A stretch of DNA of 12,481 nt, taken from contig JALRFN010000316.1 of the NCBI GenBank assembly GCA_023268425.1, forward strand, positions 1-12,481, given 5' to 3'. A program made the translations under genes and the position numbers. The notes beneath the pieces are model-generated. The model was not told the DNA's origin and did no database searches. It saw nothing but the letters and a program-made list of their open reading frames with translations. Positions 1 to 5,950 of this stretch are shown here, piece after piece; within the stretch, counting starts at the first letter, position 1, and every line of letters begins with the position of its first letter. Source of the DNA: Burkholderiaceae bacterium. GTDB taxonomy: Bacteria > Pseudomonadota > Gammaproteobacteria > Burkholderiales > Burkholderiaceae_C.

Positions 1-2
1 CA

Positions 3-136
3 AGATTCATCAAAGAAGGGAAGTTTGAGAAATTAGTGAAGAGCATCAAGGAGTTCCCTGAGATGTTAGAACTGCGCCCTATCGTAGTGAATCAGGATAT
101 GGTTGTCTTAGGAGGGAACATGAGATTAAAGGCTTG
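3..136 (+). CDS. ParB-like nuclease-domain protein, internal fragment
   Basis: The frame enters from outside the window and reads RFIKEGKFEKLVKSIKEFPE, then LRPIVVNQDMVVLGGNMRLK. The pattern of two helical lysine-rich turns, a RPIVVN strand and the GGNMRLKA motif is that of the N-terminal ParB/sulfiredoxin-fold domain found in phage and mobile-element proteins, often linked to DNA methylases. About 44 residues are present; both the start and everything after GGNMRLKA are missing. GC is about 42%, well below the rest of the window. After position about 136 the frame runs into antisense rpmI sequence and stops at 237-239, so the downstream residues are not part of this protein. The origin is probably a phage or element from another genome, joined here by recombination or as an artefact. 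The family call is from memory of the motif; exact function cannot be given. Confidence 0.6.
126..136. other. Junction with microhomology between ParB fragment and rpmI
   Basis: The sequence TTAAAGGCTTG fits both neighbours. Read on the plus strand it continues the ParB-like motif (Arg-Leu-Lys-Ala); read on the minus strand it is the expected rpmI sequence for Gln-Ala-Phe plus two bases of the next Lys codon. Left of it rpmI identity stops; right of it the ParB protein stops. This is the signature of a join through about 8-11 bp of shared sequence. A cloning, amplification or assembly chimera is more likely than a natural insertion, because rpmI is normally essential and would be broken. Confidence 0.7.
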
Positions 137-211
137 GCCACGTTTGACCGTGCCGCCCGGACGAACGCGGAAACGCTTTTTAGCCGCGCTCTTGGTCTTC
201 ATTTTGGGCAT
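128..211 (-). CDS. rpmI: 50S ribosomal protein L35, 5' part only
   Basis: The minus strand encodes MPKMKTKSAAKKRFRVRPGG followed by TVKRGQAF, the highly conserved N-terminal part of bacterial ribosomal protein L35, a small basic protein of the large subunit (about 65 residues when complete). Only 28 residues remain before the sequence changes to unrelated DNA. The start is supported by AAAGGAG at 219-225, seven bases upstream. It follows infC in the usual thrS-infC-rpmI-rplT order; the rest of rpmI and rplT would be expected next but are replaced by the ParB-like fragment. The loss is at the edge of the window and is best read as a chimeric end rather than a natural disruption. Confidence 0.9.
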
Positions 212-276
212 TTCAATGCTCCTTTTTTTGTGCTCGTGAGGCGGGTGCAAGGCATTCACACCGCTTGTTGGCCCCG

Positions 277-290
277 AGCCACTTGTGGCT
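277..290. other. Hairpin in the infC-rpmI spacer
   Basis: The 167-base spacer between infC and rpmI contains AGCCACTTGTGGCT, a perfect inverted repeat, with six T on its plus-strand side (292-297). On the plus strand it looks like an intrinsic terminator, but no plus-strand gene precedes it. On the minus strand it is a hairpin preceded by A residues in the mRNA leader of rpmI. In E. coli the infC-rpmI region carries the structured site where L20 represses rpmI-rplT translation; a similar role here is only inference. Confidence 0.4.
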
Positions 291-378
291 GTTTTTTACC
301 CGAAGGTCAAAACAGCAAAACCCTGGATTATCTACCATTGAGGCCCCTGGTTTCACGAACCAGAAACTCAATTTCAAA

Positions 379-990
379 TCAAGATGTCGTTTCGGCGTCC
401 GCGCTGGAGGCTGTTTCTGCTTTTGCAGGCTTACCGCCACCCGGCTTTTTGCGACCTGGCGCAATCATCATGACCATCTGGCGACCTTCCATTTTGGGGA
501 AGGACTCCACAGCGATGGTGTCACCCAAATCGTCGCGGACGCGCTCCAACAAGGCCAAACCCAACTCTTGGTGCGTGATCTCACGACCACGGAAGCGCAG
601 GGTGATCTTGCACTTGTCACCATCGGCGATGAAACGCTTGATGTTGCGCATCTTCACGTCGTAATCACCTTGATCGGTGCCAGGACGGAACTTGATCTCT
701 TTGACATCGATGACCTTTTGCTTGGCCTTGGCCTCGGCGGCCTTCTTTTGCTCTTGGTATTTGAATTTGCCGTAGTCCATCAATCGACAAACGGGCGGCT
801 GCGCAGTGGGAGAAATCTCCACCAAATCCACATCCAAATCCCCAGCCATGGCCAAAGCCTCTTGCAGCGAAATGACGCCGATGGGCTCGCCTTCAGGGCC
901 AATCACCCGAAGTTGGGGTGCATTGATCTCACGGTTCAAGCGGTGCTTGCGCTCTTCCCGACGCCGACGGTCACGAATATCAGTAGCGAT
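379..990 (-). CDS. infC: Translation initiation factor IF-3, AUC start
   Basis: IF-3 binds the 30S subunit, checks initiator tRNA and start-codon pairing, and prevents premature 50S joining. The protein has the conserved N-terminal LNREINAPQLRVIG stretch, the VCRLMDYGKFKYQEQKK linker region and the C-terminal DGDKCKITLRFRGREITHQE motif, ending in a Lys/Ala-rich tail. A TTG at 939 also gives an open frame, but the better start is the ATC at 988-990: it lies seven bases after AAAGGA (998-1003) and adds IATDIRDRRRREERKHR, a basic N-terminal extension I associate with this group. That gives 203 residues, slightly longer than the usual 180 or so. AUU/AUC/AUA starts are a known trait of infC and let IF-3 repress its own translation. 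The gene follows thrS by 83 bases. Confidence 0.93.
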   Translation of the reverse strand: MATDIRDRRRREERKHRLNREINAPQLRVIGPEGEPIGVISLQEALAMAGDLDVDLVEISPTAQPPVCRLMDYGKFKYQEQKKAAEAKAKQKVIDVKEIKFRPGTDQGDYDVKMRNIKRFIADGDKCKITLRFRGREITHQELGLALLERVRDDLGDTIAVESFPKMEGRQMVMMIAPGRKKPGGGKPAKAETASSADAETTS

Positions 991-1004
991 GGTTCAATCC
1001 TTTG

Positions 1005-1050
1005 GCCGGCACCATGCCGGCATCACACACAAAGCCTTCGCAAACGAAGG
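1005..1050 (-). promoter_or_regulatory. Two tandem hairpins between thrS and infC
   Basis: The 83-base thrS-infC spacer holds two perfect inverted repeats: CCTTCG-caaa-CGAAGG at 1035-1050 and GCCGGCA-cca-TGCCGGC at 1005-1021. The second lies two bases upstream of the AAAGGA ribosome-binding site for the AUC start of infC, so it could affect ribosome access or stabilise the infC message. Neither is followed by a U tract on the minus strand, so they are unlikely to be intrinsic terminators. Confidence 0.5.
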
Positions 1051-1073
1051 GCGATTCAACTGAGTTGCGGCGC

Positions 1074-2981
1074 TCAGGCCTTGGCAGCAATCGACTCAGC
1101 CACCAAGTCGGCAAACGCTTGCACCGACATGACACCCAAATCTTTGCTGCCGCGCGCACGCACCGCAACGGTCCCCGCTTCGCGCTCTTTCTCGCCAATC
1201 ACAGCGATGTAGGGCACCTTTTGCAAAGACCAACTGCGTATTTTAGCCGTGATTTTTTCATTGGCCAGGTCTGCCTGGACCCTAAGCCCTTGATTGCGCA
1301 GCGTTTTCGCCACATTTTCGACCGCCTCAGCCTGCGCATCGGTGATGTTGAGCACCACAGCTTGCGTGGGCGCCAGCCAAGTGGGCAACACGCCCGCATG
1401 TTCTTCAATCAAGATGCCAATGAAACGCTCCAAACTGCCCACGATGGCCCGGTGCAGCATGACTGGGGTTTTGCGTTGACCATCCACATCGACGTATTCG
1501 GCCTCCAAACGCTGCGGCATGGAGAAGTCCACCTGAATGGTGCCGCACTGCCAATGGCGGCCAATGGCGTCCTTCAGCGTGTATTCGATCTTGGGACCGT
1601 AGAACGCGCCTTCGCCGGGCGAGATTTCAAACGCACACCCCGCGCGCTTCAGGCTCTCGATCAACGCACCTTCTGCCTTGTCCCATATTTCATCAGAGCC
1701 GATGCGCGCCTCGGGTCGAGTCGCGACTTTGTAGAGGATGTCTTTAAAGCCAAAGTCGGCGTAAACCTTTTGCAGCAAGGCGGTATAAGCGACACACTCG
1801 GGCAAGATTTGATCTTCGGTACAGAAGATGTGACCGTCGTCTTGTGTGAAGCCACGAACGCGCATGATGCCGTGCAAGCCACCCGAAGGCTCGTTGCGGT
1901 GGCACTGCCCAAACTCACCAAAACGCAAAGGCAAGTCTCGATAACTTTTGATGCCCTGCTTGTAGATCAAGATGTGACCTGGACAGTTCATGGGCTTGAG
2001 CGCGTAGTCACGCTTCTCAGACTCGGTCGTGAACATGTTGTCGCGATACTTGTCCCAGTGGCCGGTTTTTTCCCACAGCGTTTTGTCCAACAACTGCGGG
2101 CCTTTGACCTCCAAATAGCCGTTGTCACGGTACACACGGCGCATGTACTGTTCCACCTCTTGCCACACCGTCCAACCCGGCGCGTGCCAAAACACCACGC
2201 CCGGCGCGTGCTCGTCGATGTGGAACAAATCCAATTCACGACCCAAGCGGCGGTGATCGCGCTTTTCGGCTTCTTCGAGCATCGTCAAATAGGCCTTGAG
2301 GTCTTCTTTGCTCGCCCAAGCCGTGCCGTACACCCGCTGCAGCATCTCGTTGCGGTGATCACCGCGCCAATAGGCCCCCGCGACCTTCATCAGCTTGAAG
2401 TGCTTGAGCTTGCCCGTGCTGGGCACATGGGGACCGCGACACAAATCTTCAAAAGCGCCTTCGCGGTACAGGCTGACATCTTCATTGCTGGGAATGCTGG
2501 CAATGATCTCTGCCTTGTAGTGCTCACCCAACCCAGTGAAGTAAGCCACCGCTTCATCACGAGGTAACACACGGCGCACCACCGGCTCATCTTTGTTGGC
2601 CAACTCGGTCATGCGCGCCTCAATCGCTGCCAAATCTTCCGGTGTGAACGGGCGGCTGTAGGAGAAGTCGTAATAAAACCCGTTGTCGATCACTGGACCA
2701 ATGGTCACCTGTGCTTGCGGAAAGAGGTCTTTGACTGCGTAGGCCAGCAGGTGCGCTGTTGAGTGGCGAATCATCTCCAAACCGTCGGCGTCTTTGGCGG
2801 TGATGATCGCCAAGCCCGCGTCGCTTTCAATGGTGTGGCTGGTGTCCACCAAGCGCCCGTCGACCTTACCACCCAAAGCGGCCTTGGCCAAACCCGACCC
2901 AATCGACGCCGCGACATCGGCCACCGTGACTGGCGCCTCAAAACTGCGCACAGACCCATCCGGCAAAGTGATGTTGATCAT
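1074..2981 (-). CDS. thrS: Threonine--tRNA ligase
   Basis: Class II aminoacyl-tRNA synthetase that charges tRNA-Thr in the cytoplasm. At 635 residues it is close to the E. coli enzyme (642), with this domain order: TGS domain (1-62), editing domain with HSTAH (His73, His77) and CRGPH (Cys181, His185), catalytic core, and C-terminal anticodon-binding domain (from about 535). The catalytic zinc ligands are Cys333 (PMNCPGH), His384 and His510; motif 2 is visible as FRF-like RFGEFGQCHRNEPSG. The ATG at 2979-2981 is chosen because it begins the TGS domain (MINITLPDGS) and has GAGGA ten bases upstream; a TTG seven codons earlier lies against the upstream terminator T tract. It heads the thrS-infC-rpmI block. 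Its leader carries a Thr-rich peptide and terminator, suggesting attenuation by charged tRNA-Thr. Confidence 0.97.
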   Translation of the reverse strand: MINITLPDGSVRSFEAPVTVADVAASIGSGLAKAALGGKVDGRLVDTSHTIESDAGLAIITAKDADGLEMIRHSTAHLLAYAVKDLFPQAQVTIGPVIDNGFYYDFSYSRPFTPEDLAAIEARMTELANKDEPVVRRVLPRDEAVAYFTGLGEHYKAEIIASIPSNEDVSLYREGAFEDLCRGPHVPSTGKLKHFKLMKVAGAYWRGDHRNEMLQRVYGTAWASKEDLKAYLTMLEEAEKRDHRRLGRELDLFHIDEHAPGVVFWHAPGWTVWQEVEQYMRRVYRDNGYLEVKGPQLLDKTLWEKTGHWDKYRDNMFTTESEKRDYALKPMNCPGHILIYKQGIKSYRDLPLRFGEFGQCHRNEPSGGLHGIMRVRGFTQDDGHIFCTEDQILPECVAYTALLQKVYADFGFKDILYKVATRPEARIGSDEIWDKAEGALIESLKRAGCAFEISPGEGAFYGPKIEYTLKDAIGRHWQCGTIQVDFSMPQRLEAEYVDVDGQRKTPVMLHRAIVGSLERFIGILIEEHAGVLPTWLAPTQAVVLNITDAQAEAVENVAKTLRNQGLRVQADLANEKITAKIRSWSLQKVPYIAVIGEKEREAGTVAVRARGSKDLGVMSVQAFADLVAESIAAKA

Positions 2982-3000
2982 CTTGTTCCCATCCTCAAAC

Positions 3001-3023
3001 AAAAACGCGACCCTGAGGTCGCG
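3001..3023 (-). terminator. Intrinsic terminator/attenuator upstream of thrS
   Basis: On the minus strand CGCGACC-TCAG-GGTCGCG forms a perfect 7-bp GC-rich stem with a four-base loop, followed directly by five T residues. It ends 19 bases before the thrS start, leaving room only for the thrS ribosome-binding site. No gene other than a 16-codon Thr-rich frame precedes it on this strand within the window, so it is best read as the terminator of an attenuator rather than the end of an upstream gene. Confidence 0.8.
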
Positions 3024-3062
3024 CGTGAAATCATTTCAAAGTTTTGCAAAACACACGGCGCG
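3020..3062 (-). promoter_or_regulatory. Candidate antiterminator helix of the thrS leader
   Basis: On the minus strand CGCGCCGTG (3062-3054) can pair with CACGCGCG (3027-3020) with a single bulged C. The second arm overlaps the first arm of the terminator (3017-3023), so the two helices exclude each other. A further hairpin, CTGGC/GCCAG (3085-3081 with 3072-3068), brackets the stop codon of the leader peptide. This is the arrangement expected for ribosome-mediated attenuation. The pairings were found by eye; energies were not computed. Confidence 0.5.
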
Positions 3063-3073
3063 GCCCACTGGCT

Positions 3074-3124
3074 TCATGTCGCCAGCGCAATGACTCCGGT
3101 GGTCGTTCGCGGTGTCATAACCAT
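3074..3124 (-). CDS. Thr-rich leader peptide of thrS
   Basis: A 16-codon frame reads MVMTPRTTTGVIALAT and stops with TGA. Five of its 16 codons are Thr (positions 4, 7, 8, 9, 16), three of them consecutive (ACG ACC ACC). An AAAGG lies four bases before the ATG and an AAGGA lies further upstream. Its stop codon is followed after 50 bases by a perfect intrinsic terminator just ahead of thrS. The family precedents are the E. coli thr operon leader and pheM before pheST: scarcity of the charged tRNA stalls the ribosome and favours the antiterminator. That it is translated and controls thrS is inference. The second ATG at 3116-3118 could also be the start. Confidence 0.65.
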   Translation of the reverse strand: MVMTPRTTTGVIALAT

Positions 3125-3147
3125 TGCGCCTTTCTCGTCCTTGTGTT

Positions 3148-3194
3148 GCTGTGCAAATCAGGTCACCGAGTTTACCAGCCAAGGCTTGCACAGC
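3148..3194. repeat. 9-bp inverted repeat in the thrS/hydrolase divergent region
   Basis: GCTGTGCAA at 3148-3156 and TTGCACAGC at 3186-3194 are perfect inverted copies separated by 29 bases. They lie in the 3125-3247 stretch between the thrS leader peptide and the divergent hydrolase gene, where promoters for both strands must be. It could be a long-loop RNA hairpin in the 5' end of the thrS leader or a DNA dyad bound by a regulator. I see no convincing -35/-10 pair on either strand and no tRNA here. Confidence 0.4.
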
Positions 3195-3247
3195 AGCCCG
3201 TGTCGCACCTAGGATGGCACTTTCACCACACCAAAAGGAGACCACTC

Positions 3248-4006
3248 ATGGCCAACGCACATCAACGCATCGGCAACGGCGACCACGGCATCATTGCGCT
3301 TAATGGCTGGTTTGGCCATGCAGGCGATTGGGGTCCCATGACCGCGAGCATCGACACCCAAGCCTACAGCTGGGCATTCATGGACCAGCGTGGCTATGGC
3401 GAAATGAAAGACGCTGCAGGGCCTTTCACCATCGAACAAATTGCTCGAGATGCCTTGGCCTTGGCCGACGAGCTGGGCTGGGCCCGCTTCAGCCTGGTTG
3501 GACACTCCATGGGCGGCAGCGCCGTGCAAAAAGTCTTGGCCCTGGCTCCCCAACGGGTGCGTGCGCTGGTCGGCATCACCCCCGTGCCGGCCAACGGCGT
3601 GCCTTTTGACGAAGACGGTTGGGGATTTTTCAGCGCGGCAGCAAACGATTTGGGCACACGCCGCGCCATCATCGACCTGACCACGGGCAACCGCTTGAGT
3701 GGCACGTGGTTGGACCACATGACCGCCAGCTCGGCCGCCAACAGCACGCCTGAGGCTTTTGGCGACTACTTGACGGCTTGGGCCAAAACCGACTTTCTGA
3801 GCGAAGTTCAAGGCAAAGACACCCCCGTGTTGGTGATTCCGGGCGAACACGACCCTGCTTTGGGCGCAGCGACCATGGCACAAACTTGGCTCACGCACTA
3901 CCCCAACATCGCCATGGAAGTGATGAGCAACGCGGGGCATTACCCGATGTTCGAAACGCCTGTGGCCTTGATTACCGCAATTGAGGCTTTCTTAGCCAAG
4001 CATTGA
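3248..4006 (+). CDS. Alpha/beta hydrolase
   Basis: A 252-residue alpha/beta-hydrolase-fold protein, probably cytoplasmic since no signal peptide or membrane segment is seen. The early LNGWFGHAGDW strand-turn supplies the oxyanion region; DQRGYG follows at 46-51; the nucleophile elbow is GHSMGG with Ser87; the acid is Asp202 in PGEHDP; and the catalytic His is His231 in NAGHYPMFETP. The triad is therefore complete. The start is the ATG seven bases after AGGAG (3236-3240); the open frame extends further upstream but lacks a ribosome-binding site and would run over the thrS leader. The gene is divergent from thrS and convergent with aceA, with a strong terminator after it. The substrate cannot be told: esterases, haloperoxidase-like enzymes and lactonases share this pattern. 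Confidence 0.88.
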   Translation: MANAHQRIGNGDHGIIALNGWFGHAGDWGPMTASIDTQAYSWAFMDQRGYGEMKDAAGPFTIEQIARDALALADELGWARFSLVGHSMGGSAVQKVLALAPQRVRALVGITPVPANGVPFDEDGWGFFSAAANDLGTRRAIIDLTTGNRLSGTWLDHMTASSAANSTPEAFGDYLTAWAKTDFLSEVQGKDTPVLVIPGEHDPALGAATMAQTWLTHYPNIAMEVMSNAGHYPMFETPVALITAIEAFLAKH

Positions 4007-4071
4007 TCCCAGCGCTGACCCCAGCCAATTTCGGCCTCACACCCAAGCCTCGCACACCAAAAGTAGGCAAG

Positions 4072-4107
4072 AAAAAAGCCCCGAGTCTTGAGAGACTCGG
4101 GGCTTTT
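4072..4107. terminator. Bidirectional intrinsic terminator
   Basis: GCCCCGAGTC and GACTCGGGGC form a perfect 10-bp stem around a short loop, flanked by six A on the left and four T on the right. It therefore works as a terminator for the plus-strand hydrolase and for the minus-strand aceA, which converge here. Confidence 0.9.
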
Positions 4108-4112
4108 GCGCT

Positions 4113-4132
4113 GAGTACCCTCAGGGGTACTC
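4113..4132. other. 3' hairpin after aceA
   Basis: GAGTACCC-TCAG-GGGTACTC is a perfect 8-bp stem with a four-base loop, 12 bases after the aceA stop and just before the bidirectional terminator. It lacks its own U tract, so it more likely protects the aceA mRNA 3' end than terminates it. Confidence 0.5.
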
Positions 4133-4144
4133 GCGTTCACCGGC

Positions 4145-4756
4145 TCAGTGGAACTGCTCTTCTTCGGTAGAACCGGTCAGGGCCTTCACGCTGGAAGAAC
4201 CGCCCTGGATCACGGTGGTCACGTCGTCGAAGTAGCCAGCGCCCACTTCTTGCTGGTGCGACACGAAGGTGTAGCCTTGCTCGCGGGCTGCGAACTCGGG
4301 CTCTTGGACCATTTCAACGTAGTGCTTCATGCCTTCGCCACCAGCGTATGCGTGGGCGAACTTGAAGGTGTTGTTGATGCGACGCACCATGGTAGGCACC
4401 GAGTCATATGCGTACAGCGACTGGTCGGGGTACATGGTTTCGCTGGTGTTGCCGTCTGCGGCCACCTGCCAGCCTGACAAGTAAACGGCTTCCAAACCGG
4501 CTTTGGCTTGCTGCATGGCTTGACCAGCAGTGATCGCACCGAAAGCGTTGACGTAGCCTTTTTTGGCGCCGCCGTTGACCTTGGCCCACAGCTTCTCAGC
4601 ACCGTTTTGCGCATAGGTGTACTGAGGCTGCACGCTGCCACGCAAGCGCACGACGTCTGCGGCGCTGTAACCACGCTTGACGCCTTTCCAGCGGGGATTT
4701 TCTGCCCAGTCTTTTTCCAGGGCGGCGATTTGTTGTTCACGGGTGAGTTGAGTCAT
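4145..4756 (-). CDS. aceA: Isocitrate lyase with large internal deletion, probably inactive
   Basis: Isocitrate lyase cleaves isocitrate to glyoxylate and succinate in the glyoxylate shunt. The frame starts at the ATG nine bases after GGAGG (4766-4770) and encodes 203 residues against about 430 for the family. Residues 1-132 match the N-terminal part (YLSGWQVAADGNTSETMYPD, then VRRINNTFK); residues 134-203 match the C-terminal part (AHAYAGGEGMKHYVE, FVSHQQEVGAGYFD, ALTGSTEEEQF). About 230 residues between them are absent, including the metal-binding and substrate region, the KKCGHMGGK loop with the catalytic Cys, and the NCSPSFNW segment. The join (near 4361) keeps the frame. A shunt enzyme lacking these parts should be inactive. 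It may be a real deletion or an assembly or amplification artefact. The call itself is secure; the full-length size is from family knowledge. Confidence 0.9.
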   Translation of the reverse strand: MTQLTREQQIAALEKDWAENPRWKGVKRGYSAADVVRLRGSVQPQYTYAQNGAEKLWAKVNGGAKKGYVNAFGAITAGQAMQQAKAGLEAVYLSGWQVAADGNTSETMYPDQSLYAYDSVPTMVRRINNTFKFAHAYAGGEGMKHYVEMVQEPEFAAREQGYTFVSHQQEVGAGYFDDVTTVIQGGSSSVKALTGSTEEEQFH

Positions 4757-4853
4757 GACTGAAGTCCTCCAGAGTCGATACGAAACATGAGGTGGGGGCA
4801 AACACAGCCGCAATCGGTGAATTTTTTGCCCCCAACGGTGCCCGTATGATAAG

Positions 4854-4895
4854 TCTTATATAAGAGTGAAATTGATCTTATGTCTTATAGAAGAC
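4854..4895. promoter_or_regulatory. Paired dyads in the aceA upstream region
   Basis: The 291-base stretch between aceA and the EamA gene is very AT-rich (about 22% GC at 4861-4920) and holds the promoters of both genes. It contains a perfect 12-bp palindrome TCTTATATAAGA (4854-4865) and a related inverted repeat GTCTT-atag-AAGAC (4882-4895), with centres 29 bases apart. Both share the half-site TCTTAT. They look like two operator sites for one dimeric regulator controlling aceA; its identity cannot be told. Several ATACGRA-like words also recur here (4776, 4943, 5006, 5029 area) with no clear meaning. Confidence 0.5.
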
Positions 4896-5047
4896 AAAAA
4901 ATAAAATCAAATGAAATCAAGGTTTTTACGGAAAATTTTCGCAATACGGAGAGCCATTTCTTGCGATGAGAAAAACTGTTGCGGCGCAGCATTTTCTTTT
5001 TCCACAATACGAATTGTTTTTTTCAAGATACGAAATAAACTGCAACC

Positions 5048-5950
5048 ATGCAGCACCAACAAACTCCCTGGCACGCCTATCTGGCCCTAGCGGCCAGCAT
5101 GAGTCTGGTGGGCAGCTACGTGGCCTTGTCCAAGCCCTTGCTGGAGGTGTTCTCGGTGTTCATTCTGGCTTGGTTGCGTTTCGCCATCGGCGGCATCGCC
5201 ATGTTGCCCTGGCTGCGCCGCCCACAGCATGAGTCACCACTCGACCGCGCCACCCGTTGGAAGTTGTTTGCCCAAGCGTGTTTTGGCAATTTTTTGTTTT
5301 CCATCTGCATGCTGTTTGGCATGCGCCACACCTCGGCCAGCAACGCTGGGGTCATCATGGCCTCACTGCCCGCCGTCGTCGCCATATTCAGCGCTCTGTT
5401 GCTGCGCGAACGCTTGGGCGGGCGGGCGCTCGCAGCCATCGCTTTGGCCATGGGTGGCATCATGCTTTATGCCGCAGAGCGCCCCAGCGACCACACCGAC
5501 GCTTGGCTGGGCAATGCACTTATTTTTGCCGCCGTGTGCTGCGAGGCCTTGTATGTGGTGATCGGCAAGTCACTCAGCACGCATTTGGGTGCCAAGCGTG
5601 TCAGCGCATTGATCAATTTGTGGGGCTGGTTGCTGATGACGCCGCTGGCCCTGTGGACCTGGCCCGATCAAACATGGGCAGGTATTTCTGTCAGCCTCTG
5701 GGCCTTGTTGGTTTTTTACGGATTGGCCGCCAGTGTGTGGACGGTCTGGTTGTGGATGGTGGGCTTGCGCCATGTGCACGCCCATCAAGCTGGCGTGTTC
5801 ACGGTGATGTTGCCCGTTTCGGCGGCCAGTGTTGGCGTGTTGCTGTTGGGCGAAACGCTCAGCGTGGTGCAAATGGGCGCATTCGCCATGGCCCTCAGCG
5901 GCGTTTACTTGGTGACCACCTCAGGCCGGCACCTCACAAAACAAACCTGA
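5048..5950 (+). CDS. EamA-family (DMT) transporter
   Basis: A 300-residue inner-membrane protein of the drug/metabolite transporter superfamily, with ten predicted hydrophobic helices arranged as two EamA repeats (about 10-140 and 150-295). The first repeat includes SKPLLEVFSVFILAWLRFAI and ends in the typical LLRERLGGRALAAIALAMGG block; the second ends in LLLGETLSVVQMGAFAMALS, the matching position of the duplicated domain. Family members export amino acids or other small metabolites; the substrate here is unknown. The ATG is the first in frame near the hydrophobic start, but no clear ribosome-binding site precedes it. The last 30 bases overlap the 3' end of the minus-strand TauE-like gene, with no terminator between. 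Confidence 0.9.
   Translation: MQHQQTPWHAYLALAASMSLVGSYVALSKPLLEVFSVFILAWLRFAIGGIAMLPWLRRPQHESPLDRATRWKLFAQACFGNFLFSICMLFGMRHTSASNAGVIMASLPAVVAIFSALLLRERLGGRALAAIALAMGGIMLYAAERPSDHTDAWLGNALIFAAVCCEALYVVIGKSLSTHLGAKRVSALINLWGWLLMTPLALWTWPDQTWAGISVSLWALLVFYGLAASVWTVWLWMVGLRHVHAHQAGVFTVMLPVSAASVGVLLLGETLSVVQMGAFAMALSGVYLVTTSGRHLTKQT

Noticed and set aside
271..297. Plus-strand intrinsic terminator in the infC-rpmI spacer
   Set aside because: The hairpin plus six T fits a terminator, but there is no plus-strand gene upstream to end, so it is reported only as a hairpin.
265..1212. Plus-strand open frame across infC
   Set aside because: Antisense of infC; GC-rich codon bias of the real gene keeps the opposite strand open. 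No domain seen.
1002..2567. Long plus-strand open frame antisense to thrS
   Set aside because: It is the complement of a clearly conserved ThrRS gene, its translation is low-complexity His/Arg/Gln-rich without a recognisable domain, and it has no ribosome-binding site.
2982..3002. TTG start of thrS seven codons upstream
   Set aside because: It touches the T tract of the terminator, has no ribosome-binding site, and the TGS domain starts exactly at the later ATG.
3125..3247. tRNA gene upstream of thrS
   Set aside because: I looked for a cloverleaf with GTTCRAAYC-like T arm on both strands and found none; the inverted repeat here has arms too far apart and no acceptor stem.
4148..4477. Plus-strand frame across aceA
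   Set aside because: Antisense to conserved isocitrate lyase codons; does not explain the deletion.
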